This document shows, in pieces, positions 1-7,012 of a DNA stretch of 34,766 nucleotides. Every line of letters begins with the position of its first letter. Within the stretch, counting starts at the first letter, position 1. The stretch is from an uncultured Clostridia bacterium (lineage in GTDB: Bacteria > Bacillota > Clostridia > Oscillospirales > Oscillospiraceae): contig CAMHMZ010000027.1 in NCBI GenBank assembly GCA_946186375.1, positions 1 through 34,766 on the forward strand, written 5' to 3'. A program made the position numbers and the translations under genes. The notes below the pieces were generated by a model. The model saw nothing but the letters and a program-made list of their open reading frames with translations. It did no database searches and was not told where the DNA came from.

Positions 1-104
1 ATGCCCGCTATTTGGAGGCCATGTCCAAGTTCCATCATTACAGCTTTGGTAACTGGCAAGCGATTTGTCAAGGATATTTTTATCCCGTGAGTGAGTTTTT
101 TTAA
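1..104 (+). pseudogene. ardC 5' fragment, interrupted by the IME
   Basis: The third forward frame reads ARYLEAMSKFHHYSFGN up to position 53, then unrelated residues to a stop at 102-104. The first part matches the N-terminal ssDNA-binding region of ArdC-like antirestriction proteins, where a 'YL..MS.FH.YSF.N' block is followed by '.LLI..Q.PDA..VAGY..W'. That following block is found only at 28983 (MLIFFQCPEAQAVAGYTTWKK). The gene enters from outside the window, so its true start is not visible. Codon 51-53 (Asn) is the last ArdC codon. Position 54 starts the shared TG that also occurs at 28980-28981. Family assignment is from memory of the family pattern; the split is supported by how exactly the two halves complement each other. 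Confidence 0.72.
54..73 (+). other. attL inner arm (P' half of attP)
   Basis: TG core at 54-55, seven bases, then ATTTGTCAAGG at 63-73. This is the mirror image, with one mismatch, of CCTTTACAAAT at 28962-28972, which lies the same seven bases from the TG at 28980-28981. The symmetric spacing is the evidence that these are recombinase half-sites; no experiment is implied. Confidence 0.7.
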
Positions 105-118
105 CTTGCTCACGGGAT
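82..118 (+). terminator. Hairpin at the left IME end, possible terminator
   Basis: ATCCCGTGAG (82-91) pairs with CTCACGGGAT (109-118). After a two-base mismatch, an inner AGTT/AACT pairing extends the stem around a T-rich loop. It lies just inside the left att site, after the ardC fragment stop. It could end transcription entering from ardC, or shield the glycan regulator from it. The T-tract after the stem is short. Confidence 0.5.
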
Positions 119-197
119 TTGTTATCTAGACAATTGAAGCATCATCTCTATTCGCCATGGACACGTAGATTGCTGTTTAGACTACAGTAAATACCAG

Positions 198-989
198 CTA
201 CAGATCCGGATACAATTCCACGCCGGAGCCTCTGGCCTGACGCAGCTTCCAACTTCTCGGCGTCATACCCACTTCTTTTTTAAAGCAGGCGATGAAATAG
301 CTCTGGGAAGTAAAGCCAAGGAAGGACGCAATCTCCGCGCTGCTGTGTCCGCCACTGAGCAGAAGCTGTTTTGCCGTCTGGATACGCTCGCCCAGGATGT
401 ATTCCGTTATGGTCTTACCGGAAATCTTTTTGAAAATATGAGAGAGATAGTTTGGCGTCAGGCCGCATAGCTCTGCAAGTTCTGGAACGGTAATCTTCTG
501 CCCCAGATGCTGGCTGATATATTCCCGGCAGCGCAGGTAATGAGCATTGTGCTCCGAGATCTCCTTGGCGTCGTGGACAAGCTGGATCAGCGTCTCCACA
601 GATTGAAAGAGCTTGGCGATAAATTCGTCCACATTTTGCGCCTTTGCCAGATACTGCAAATACGCATCGCTGATTTGGTAGGCGGTCAACTCGTCGGCGC
701 CGCTGCTGATCGCCACACGGGTGATGACCGCCATGGAAGAAACGGCCAAAAATTTGTTCTGGGTCACATAGTCCGGAGATAGATTCCCAACCAGAACGGC
801 CTGGCCCTGCTTTGCCATATACTCCATATAGCGGCGAGCGCCCAGCACGTCACCGGCGCGGACAAAATTGGTATAGGCCCGCTCCCATTCGTAGGCAGAA
901 TGGGGAACGGTGGAAAACTCCTTCTCGAATTTCGCGTCATTGACCGATTGTGACGGATCGACCGCGGTAAACAGTTCCAGATAGTCCAT
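198..989 (-). CDS. AraC-family transcriptional regulator of the glycan operon
   Basis: 263 aa. The C-terminal ~100 residues form the double helix-turn-helix of AraC/XylS proteins: first helix pair around 'ITVPELAELCGLTPNYLSHIFKK', second around 'SAEIASFLGFTSQSYFIACFKKEVGMTPRSW', ending with the conserved 'P..[WY]R' region. The N-terminal ~150 residues match no sensor domain I recognise; the length suits a one-domain ligand or oligomerisation region. It is transcribed away from the esterase-to-rhamnosidase operon across a 128-bp gap that holds a 14-bp palindrome, the usual layout for a local activator. The start ATG at 989 has only a weak ribosome binding site. It most likely senses a plant sugar, but the sequence does not show which one. 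Confidence 0.88.
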   Translation of the reverse strand: MDYLELFTAVDPSQSVNDAKFEKEFSTVPHSAYEWERAYTNFVRAGDVLGARRYMEYMAKQGQAVLVGNLSPDYVTQNKFLAVSSMAVITRVAISSGADELTAYQISDAYLQYLAKAQNVDEFIAKLFQSVETLIQLVHDAKEISEHNAHYLRCREYISQHLGQKITVPELAELCGLTPNYLSHIFKKISGKTITEYILGERIQTAKQLLLSGGHSSAEIASFLGFTSQSYFIACFKKEVGMTPRSWKLRQARGSGVELYPDL

Positions 990-1040
990 GTCAAAATCAC
1001 CAAAAACAGCCTAACATTTTTAGAAGATAAATGCAACAGA

Positions 1041-1054
1041 ATTATTGCAATAAT
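1041..1054. promoter_or_regulatory. 14-bp palindrome in the divergent araC/esterase promoter region
   Basis: ATTATTGCAATAAT is a perfect palindrome in the AT-rich gap between the AraC gene and the operon. It is a candidate binding site for the AraC protein or a catabolite regulator. A weak promoter for the operon could be TTGAAT (1073-1078) with TATATC (1097-1102). The assignment rests on position and symmetry only. Confidence 0.4.
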
Positions 1055-1126
1055 CGTAGAATATTTATATTTTTGAATGCAGGTTTTAAGTATCCTTATA
1101 TCATCTGAAAAAGCAAGGTGATTTCT

Positions 1127-2629
1127 TTGGATGTTCTGCTGAAAACAAGATACGGAACGCTCAAAGGGGAGCAAAAAGAGGGCTTTATGCAGTTCCTGGG
1201 CGTCCCCTTCGCCAAACCGCCGCTGGGAGAGCTGCGCTTTCGCAAGCCCCAGCCGACAGAAAGATGGGACGGCGTGAGGGATGCGACGCACTACGCGGAT
1301 TATTGCACCCAGCCAGGAAAGGCGGAAAGCGCGGTCAAATACACGAAGGGTTCGGAGGACTGCCTGTATCTGAACGTCTTCACACCGGGCTGTGACAAAA
1401 AGAAGAGGCCGGTGGTGATCTGGATCCACGGCGGCGCCTATCTGTCCGGGGCGGGCAGCAGCTGTGCCAAACAGGGCGACCGCATGTGCCGGGAATACGA
1501 CATGGTAGTCGTCTCCATCCAGTACCGCCTTGGGGCTTTTGGCTGCGTGGATTTTGCCGCCCTTTCCGGCTTAAGTGATCGCTTTGACCACAACTGCGGT
1601 ACCTGGGATCAGGTGGCAGCGGTAGACTGGGTCATCGAAAACATCATGGATTTCGGCGGCGATCCTGACTGTGTCACGCTGATGGGCGAATCCGCAGGGG
1701 CCTGTTCGGTGCTGACGCTCATCACGACGCCATATCTGAAAGGCAAGATCCGCCGCGCCATCATGGACAGCCCTGCACCGCTGCTGATGAACACCGCGGA
1801 GAACGGACGCCTCGCCGCGCTGGATGTACTCGGCTACCTGGGGCTGAAAGAACACGAGGCATATCAGCTGGCAGGTATGAGTGCAGAGCGTTTGACCAAG
1901 GCGGTCAACGACAGCGAATACAACTTCGTCAACCACCACCCTTACCTGCTGCCGACGGCTCCCGTGGTGGACGGCGATCTGATCCCGGAGCTGCCCTTCG
2001 ACGCGCTGCGGCATGGGGCGGCGGACGGAATCGAGCTGTTGATCGGAACCACGAAAGACGAGGGCACCTTGTTCGCCATGGGCAACAAGAGGGATATCTT
2101 CCCCGGAAACACCCGGCAGATGGAGAAATTTTTTGCTGACCACCCCGAGGCGAACAGGAGCGCCATTACTGCGCTGTACCCCGATTATCCCGGCAAGAGA
2201 GCCTTTCAGGAAATCGGCAAGGAGCTGTTTTTTCACCTGCCCTCTATCGAAATCGTGGATCGGCTCAGCAAGACGGGCAAGGTTTACATGCACCATTTCG
2301 ACTATGCTTTCCCGGTTCTGAAGCTGATCGGCATGGGCGCGGTCCACTGCACCAACAGCGCTTTGACGGCTGGGGTAGAGTTGCAGGGGCTGGCAAAGCT
2401 GCTTGGGCTCTTCTCCGGGAAAACCGGGAAAGCCGTTGCGGAGCGCATCCACCACTATTGGTGCAGCTTTATTGTGTCCGGCGATCCAAACGGAGCCGGT
2501 GAGCCCATCTGGCCGGAATACGGCAAAGAGAAAAACACATTGTTTATTGACGCCCGGTGCCATGTGGAGAAGGCACCCTTTGCAAAGGAACAACAGGCCT
2601 ATGGCCTGATTCGACCCTATAAAAACTGA
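1127..2629 (+). CDS. Carboxylesterase type B (para-nitrobenzyl-esterase family)
   Basis: About 500 aa, full length for the family. Visible motifs: the N-terminal 'GxLxG...FLGVPFAKPPLGELRF' strand region, the 'EDCLYLNVF' signature, the oxyanion loop 'HGGAYLSGAG', the nucleophile elbow 'GESAGACS' (Ser codon at 1691-1693), an acidic residue in 'TKDEGT' and a candidate catalytic His in 'GAVHC'. TTG at 1127 is preferred because AAGGTG (1115-1120) lies six bases upstream; GTG at 1118 is the alternative. There is no signal peptide. As the first gene of a glycan operon it probably removes acyl groups (acetyl, feruloyl or similar) from imported plant glycosides. The substrate is inferred from context. 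It is followed 12 bp later by the sugar symporter. Confidence 0.88.
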   Translation: MDVLLKTRYGTLKGEQKEGFMQFLGVPFAKPPLGELRFRKPQPTERWDGVRDATHYADYCTQPGKAESAVKYTKGSEDCLYLNVFTPGCDKKKRPVVIWIHGGAYLSGAGSSCAKQGDRMCREYDMVVVSIQYRLGAFGCVDFAALSGLSDRFDHNCGTWDQVAAVDWVIENIMDFGGDPDCVTLMGESAGACSVLTLITTPYLKGKIRRAIMDSPAPLLMNTAENGRLAALDVLGYLGLKEHEAYQLAGMSAERLTKAVNDSEYNFVNHHPYLLPTAPVVDGDLIPELPFDALRHGAADGIELLIGTTKDEGTLFAMGNKRDIFPGNTRQMEKFFADHPEANRSAITALYPDYPGKRAFQEIGKELFFHLPSIEIVDRLSKTGKVYMHHFDYAFPVLKLIGMGAVHCTNSALTAGVELQGLAKLLGLFSGKTGKAVAERIHHYWCSFIVSGDPNGAGEPIWPEYGKEKNTLFIDARCHVEKAPFAKEQQAYGLIRPYKN

Positions 2630-2641
2630 GAGAGAGGATGT

Positions 2642-4153
2642 ATGCATATGAAGCGCGCTAAGAAGCAATACCCGGAGGATCTCCGCAGCAGAGTCGGCTT
2701 TTTCACCATCTCCTGGGTGAACGGCTTTGCCACGATGGTGTTCGCCCTGTTTATGCAGTTTCTGACCGACTACTCCGGCATCGACGCCGCGATCGGCAAG
2801 GTGGGCTTTGCCGCTGCCTTCGGCACAGCGGTTTTGCTCGTCACACGCATCGTGGACGCGGTAGACGATCCGCTGCAGGCATGGATCATGGACCGCTCCA
2901 AGGAATGCAAATTCGGCAAATACCGCCGCTTCACGCTGTGGAGCGTGTTTCTGATCGGGATCGGCATCATCCTGATGTTTTCTCTGCCGGAGGGCGTCAA
3001 GAGTCGCCCGGTGCTTCTGTGGATCTGGGTGCTGGTCGGATACCTGCTCTATGAGATCGGCTGCGCCTTCAATGGCACAGGCCCTATCTTGCAGAAAGCC
3101 ACCACGGACGCTAATATCCGCACCCGCCTCACCGCCCTGCTGCGTATGGGCGTGATTCTGGCCGTCATTCCCGCGGTGTTCTTTATCCCCATCGCCACAG
3201 CCCTCAACGGCTCTGTCGGCAACATGGGCAAGTCCTTCACGATCACCTGCGTGATGATCACCGTTTTCTCCTGCGCACTGTCTCTCATGGGTGTGCTTCT
3301 TGTCAAAGAACCCTACCGCGGCAAGGAGGAAGTAGCCGGAGAGGAAGCACCCCGCCTTTCTATTAAAGATGTCTGGGAGATGTTGAGAACCAATAGACCT
3401 CTTTGGGTACATAATATTGCTTACTTTTTGGCGAATATGTCCTTCGGCGTCTCCAGCGCCGTCATGGTCTATTTCCTGAAATGGTATTACTGTGCCGATC
3501 TGACCACCGGCGTTGTGGATGAGATCCAGTATGCCTCCATCTACGCGATTTACGGCGTAGTATCCCTGGTGCCGAACTTCCTCACACCGCTGGTGGCGGG
3601 TTTCGTCGTCAAGAAGCTGGGCTCGGTGGACAAGGCGATGCGCGTGACCACCCTGCTTTCGGGCATTTTCTATGGTCTGATTTTTGTCCTGAACCTTCTG
3701 GGCATCCTGCAGCTTAGCCCCATAGTCTTTATCCTGATGAATCTGCTGGCCGGTATCCCCGCAAGCATCGCCGTGATCCCCGCCATGCTCATCAACACCG
3801 AGTGCGCGGACTACGCGGAGTATAATACCGGCAGAAATATGGCCGCCATGACAACCGCCGTCAACAATCTGGTGCAAAAGCTCCAGACCGCGATCTCCAC
3901 CGTGGTGCCGGGCGTCATCCTCATCAGCGTGGGCTACAGCGTCAACTCCGCCACCGGGGCCTATGCCGGCGATCTGAGCCAGCTCCCCGGCATGGTGCAG
4001 AAGCTGACCGCCGCCATTTCCCTGGTTCCGCTGGTGGTATCGACCCTCGGCTGGGCAATCTACAAGTTTGCCTATCCGATCACAACGGATTACCGGGAGA
4101 AAATGACCGAGGAGCTTGACCGCCGTCACAGCGAAGCGAATGTGGAGGCATAA
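2642..4153 (+). CDS. GPH-family sugar:cation symporter (MFS_2, MelB-like)
   Basis: 503 aa with about twelve hydrophobic segments. The early signature 'TRIVDAVDDPLQAWIMDRS...FGKYRRFTLW' matches the 'D..DP..G...D....R.GRFRPW' pattern of glycoside-pentoside-hexuronide:cation symporters such as MelB and XynB. The central cytoplasmic loop lies near 'KEPYRGKEEVAGEEAPRL'. The likely start is ATG 2642 behind GAGAGAGGATG; ATG 2648 is possible. This is the operon's only visible transporter, so it should bring short oligosaccharides or glycosides across the cytoplasmic membrane with Na+ or H+. The enzymes encoded around it lack signal peptides, which fits uptake first and hydrolysis inside. Confidence 0.9.
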   Translation: MHMKRAKKQYPEDLRSRVGFFTISWVNGFATMVFALFMQFLTDYSGIDAAIGKVGFAAAFGTAVLLVTRIVDAVDDPLQAWIMDRSKECKFGKYRRFTLWSVFLIGIGIILMFSLPEGVKSRPVLLWIWVLVGYLLYEIGCAFNGTGPILQKATTDANIRTRLTALLRMGVILAVIPAVFFIPIATALNGSVGNMGKSFTITCVMITVFSCALSLMGVLLVKEPYRGKEEVAGEEAPRLSIKDVWEMLRTNRPLWVHNIAYFLANMSFGVSSAVMVYFLKWYYCADLTTGVVDEIQYASIYAIYGVVSLVPNFLTPLVAGFVVKKLGSVDKAMRVTTLLSGIFYGLIFVLNLLGILQLSPIVFILMNLLAGIPASIAVIPAMLINTECADYAEYNTGRNMAAMTTAVNNLVQKLQTAISTVVPGVILISVGYSVNSATGAYAGDLSQLPGMVQKLTAAISLVPLVVSTLGWAIYKFAYPITTDYREKMTEELDRRHSEANVEA

Positions 4154-4156
4154 GGC

Positions 4157-4618
4157 ATGAAAAAACAGGCATTCAACCCCTATCTACCCAGCTGGGAGTA
4201 TGTTCCCGACGGTGAACCCTATGTCTACGGCGACAGGCTCTATGTCTTCGGCTCCCACGATGAATTCAACGGCAAAAACTTCTGCCAGAACGACTATGTG
4301 CTTTGGTCGGCTCCTGTGGACGATCTGAGCGACTGGCGCATGGAGGGCACCATCTACCGCACCGTACAGGACCCGGACGCGAAGAAGAATTCCTTCCTCC
4401 AGGCTCCCGATGTGGTGCAGGGGCCGGACGGGCGCTGGTATCTCTACTACACCCTCTGCCTTGCGCCCTTTATGGGGGTGGCGGTGAGCGATCAGCTGAC
4501 CGGCCCATATGAATATTACGGCAAGGTGCGTCTGCCCAACGGCCATGTGATCGGCAGCCAAAAGCACGAACTCTTCCAGTTTGACCCGGGGCTTTTCCGG
4601 GATGACGACGGGCGTATC
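4157..4618 (+). pseudogene. GH43 glycosidase, 5' part (interrupted by IS)
   Basis: The first 154 codons of a glycoside hydrolase family 43 enzyme: 'NPYLPSWEYVPDGEPYVYGDRLYVFGSHD' carries the N-terminal five-bladed-propeller start and catalytic-base region. 'LQAPDVVQGPDGRWYLYY' and 'DPGLFRDDDGRI' follow. The frame then enters the IS and stops at 4652-4654 after a foreign tail (SQQKLDTNK). The sequence resumes in frame at TGG 6020. Removing the IS and one TATC copy gives a 484-aa GH43. The family cleaves xylose- or arabinose-containing side chains or short xylo-oligosaccharides. The truncated piece lacks the general acid and should be inactive. Confidence 0.88.
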
Positions 4619-4681
4619 TGCACTAGTCAACAAAAATTGGACACGAATAAATAAAGAATTGTAGTTTGAAAATGTACTGGA

Positions 4682-5542
4682 CTAAACTCCTAGCGTCGGG
4701 GAAAAAGACTCGCGGTACTGCTTTGGCGTCAGATAATTGAGCGCGTAAGCAGGACGCAGTTCGTTGAAGAAGACAATGTATTCGTCAACTTCTTCCCGAA
4801 CCGGTTTGTCACCAGTCACATGCAAATCTGTGAAAAGCTCTGCTTTAATCCAGCCGTTTATGGCCTCCATTGCAGCATTGTCCGTCGGTGTTCCGGCGCG
4901 GGACATAGAGCGTGTGATGCCGTACATCGGCAGCAGCTCATTGAAAGATTTGGAAGAATACACGGAGCCCTGATCAGAATGCAAGATCATCTGTTGATCC
5001 GGCAACAACTTTTTGAGCGCGATCAAGTCTTCCAGTCCACTGATGTAGGTCATACGGTCTCCGCGTCTGGCGGAAAGAGCGTGGCTGACGATCTCGTTAT
5101 TCCAGAGATCCATATACAAGGTGAGTTCATAATAGACGCCTTTCACATAGAAGGCGGTCATGTCGCTCACAATGCACTGCAGCGGCCCATCAAGCTGTAT
5201 TTCGGACAAAAGCAGATTGGGAAATACTCGGTAGGGATCGCCAGGCTTTTTGTACTTGTAGTGCTTGGCTTTGCTCTTGATCCCGGCTGTTTTGCAGCAT
5301 TTATGAGCATAGGGATCAGAGAGAACAAGACCAGTGTCCAAGCGGATCTTGGCATTCAACCAGCGGTATCCATGCGAAGGATACTTAATGTGGTATTCCT
5401 GAAACAACAAGATATTGCTGACGAAGGCTCTTGTCCTTTCGGGCGGGTCAGAGAGATGTTTTTTCCAGCTGTAAAAGCTGCTGCGTTGGATACCCATGGT
5501 TTCACAGAGCAGTTTTACCGGGAACTCTCCGGACAGCTCCAT
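4682..5542 (-). CDS. IS3-family transposase OrfB (DDE integrase domain)
   Basis: 286 aa, about normal for OrfB. The N-terminal 'FPVKLLCETMGIQRSSFYSWKK' region matches the HTH_21-type start. The rve integrase core follows, with the acidic triad in 'VSDMTAFY', 'ILHSDQGSVY' and 'AAMEAINGWIK', ending 'YIVFFNELRPAYALNYLTPKQY'. ATG 5542 lies two bases after the OrfA stop, in the -1 frame relative to OrfA. Upstream of that ATG the frame stays open to an A7 slippery run, so an OrfAB fusion is expected as the active transposase. It moves the IS by cut-out circle and insertion. The catalytic residues look intact. Confidence 0.93.
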   Translation of the reverse strand: MELSGEFPVKLLCETMGIQRSSFYSWKKHLSDPPERTRAFVSNILLFQEYHIKYPSHGYRWLNAKIRLDTGLVLSDPYAHKCCKTAGIKSKAKHYKYKKPGDPYRVFPNLLLSEIQLDGPLQCIVSDMTAFYVKGVYYELTLYMDLWNNEIVSHALSARRGDRMTYISGLEDLIALKKLLPDQQMILHSDQGSVYSSKSFNELLPMYGITRSMSRAGTPTDNAAMEAINGWIKAELFTDLHVTGDKPVREEVDEYIVFFNELRPAYALNYLTPKQYRESFSPTLGV

Positions 5543-5544
5543 GA

Positions 5545-5895
5545 TTACTTGGTATTCTTGCTGTCGTATAGAACGACCGTACCATCCCCCTTCACTTCGT
5601 ATCCTTTTTTTAGTCTAGCCTCGGTGATTCGCGCTTTGATGAGTTCGTGAATCAGTTCCTCTTTTGTCATGGCTGCGAGATCGTCTATTCCGGCTTGGTC
5701 GTTTTTGAGCAAAAGCGTAGAACCTGCTCGTTTCCCTTGCTTGGGTGGTAGCTGGTTGGCGTCCCGGTACATTCTCATGTAATTCCGGGCAGTTTGATCG
5801 TTGATTCCAAATTGTTCGGCAGCTTCATAACGGCTTATTTCACCGTCATATATTCTGCGGCCAATCTCCAACCGCTCTTCTAATGTGTATTTCAT
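5545..5895 (-). CDS. IS3-family transposase OrfA (helix-turn-helix)
   Basis: 116 aa from ATG 5895, chosen because GGAGG precedes it by a few bases; an upstream in-frame extension to 5997 lacks such a site. 'YTLEERLEIGRRIYDGEISRYEAAEQFGINDQTARNYMRMYRD' is the HTH_Tnp_1-type DNA-binding domain. A short coiled-coil-like C-terminus, 'KEELIHELIKARITEARLKKGYEV', is typical of OrfA leucine-zipper regions. The run CTA AAA AAA near the end (5605-5611 on the plus strand as T7) fits a -1 frameshift signal into OrfB. OrfA probably binds the terminal repeats. Confidence 0.9.
   Translation of the reverse strand: MKYTLEERLEIGRRIYDGEISRYEAAEQFGINDQTARNYMRMYRDANQLPPKQGKRAGSTLLLKNDQAGIDDLAAMTKEELIHELIKARITEARLKKGYEVKGDGTVVLYDSKNTK
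5605..5611 (-). other. Slippery heptamer for -1 frameshift (OrfA to OrfB)
   Basis: On the minus strand OrfA codons CTA AAA AAA contain A AAA AAA, a classic -1 slip sequence. Slipping here leads into an open frame that continues without a stop through the OrfB ATG at 5542 and the rest of OrfB, producing the fused OrfAB transposase of IS3 elements. Confidence 0.72.
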
Positions 5896-6015
5896 GGTAG
5901 CCTCCTGCCGCGCTTGAGGACAAGTCTGTACAACATACGTGTTTTCGTGTCTTTCATTATACATCCGCTGTACAAAAATTACCCCCTCCGTGTCCAAAAA
6001 AAGCTTACCACTACA

Positions 6016-7012
6016 TATCTGGCTCTATTCCGGCTTCGCCCCCTCCGACAGCGGCATCATGGGCATTTTCACCCGGCAGTACAAGATGGAGGGTGCCTAT
6101 GTGATGGAGCTGGGCGAGGATATGCTGACGGTGAAACAGGAGCCGAGGCTGATCATCCCCAAGACCGGACACTCTGCCGGGAGCGGCTTTGAGGGCCATG
6201 AGTTCTATGAAGCCAGCTCCATGCGGAAAATAAACGGCAGCTATTATTTTATCTATTCCTCCATCCTGTCCCATGAGTTGTGCTACGCCACCAGCTCCCG
6301 CCCGGACGGCGGCTTCCGCTATGGCGGGACGCTGGTTTCCAACGGCGATGTGGGCGTGAACGGCAATCGCTTTGCCATGAACTACACCGGCAACACCCAC
6401 GGCAGTCTGGTGAAGGTCCGGGATCAGTGGTATGTGTTCTATCATCGGCAGACTAACCGCCACATGTACTCCCGCCAGGGCTGCGCCGAGCCCATCACGA
6501 TCCGGGAGGATGGCTCGATCCCGCAGGCGGAGATCACCAGCTGCGGTCTCAACGGCGGTCCTCTCAAGGGCGAGGGCGAATATTCCAGCCACATCGCCTG
6601 CCATCTGATGGGGCGGGACGGTACGTTCATGTACGGACGCTTCCTCAACCGCAGGTGGAAGGAGCACCCGTATTTCACCCAGACCGGCAAGGATCGGGAG
6701 CGGGATGAGGATCAGTATATCGCCAACATGACGGACGGCGCGACGGCGGGCTTCAAATATTTCGCCTTTCGTACTCTCAGGAAGATCGCCGTTCAGGTCA
6801 GCGGCGATGGGCAGGGCGAGATGCTTGTGAAGACGGAGGTCGATGGCCTGCCTGTGGCGCGGATCCCGCTGAAAGCGGGCTTTGCCCGGACATGGTGCGA
6901 AGCCGCTTGCCGGATCCCGGACGGCGTGCATGACCTGTACTTTTGCTACGCCGGGGAGGGCAGTGTAAACTTCCATGCTTTCCGCCTGATCGTGGAGGAA
7001 GAAACATGCTGA
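6016..7012 (+). pseudogene. GH43 glycosidase, 3' part with CBM6-like tail
   Basis: It starts with the second TATC copy (6016-6019) and continues the GH43 frame from TGG 6020 ('WLYSGFAPSDSGIMGIF'). 'GHEFYEASSMRKINGSYYFIYSS' contains the conserved FFEA/FYEA region with the likely general-acid Glu. 'NTHGSLVKVRDQWYVFYHRQTN' is the late propeller blade with the structural His/Ser. The last ~130 residues, ending 'GVHDLYFCYAGEGSVNFHAFRL', resemble a CBM6-type carbohydrate-binding module. Upstream in-frame ATGs lie in IS sequence, so any product from this half would be abnormal. The stop TGA (7010-7012) overlaps the GH3 start as ATGCTGA, so loss of translation here could lower GH3 translation. Confidence 0.87.

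Larger units (their letters stand above)
4619..6015 (-). mobile_element. IS3-family insertion sequence (1397 bp) inside GH43
   Basis: It is bounded by TG (4619) and CA (6015). Imperfect 27-bp terminal inverted repeats share TTGGACACG (4637-4645 and, inverted, 5989-5997) at equal distance from both ends. A 4-bp target duplication TATC flanks it at 4615-4618 and 6016-6019; because the following bases are TG on both sides, the repeat looks like six bases. It encodes OrfA and OrfB on the minus strand with a slippery A7 run. The GH43 frame is restored exactly on removal, so the insertion is probably recent. The subgroup was not determined. Confidence 0.92.

Noticed and set aside
1571-4129. 852-codon minus-strand open frame opposite the esterase and symporter
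   Set aside because: It lies antisense to two clear families, is rich in His/Gln/Gly/Arg from codon mirroring and has no domain or ribosome binding site.
4615-6021. Six-base target duplication TATCTG for the IS
   Set aside because: The last two bases are explained by the IS starting with TG; terminal repeats align only with 4619 and 6015 as ends, giving a normal 4-bp duplication.
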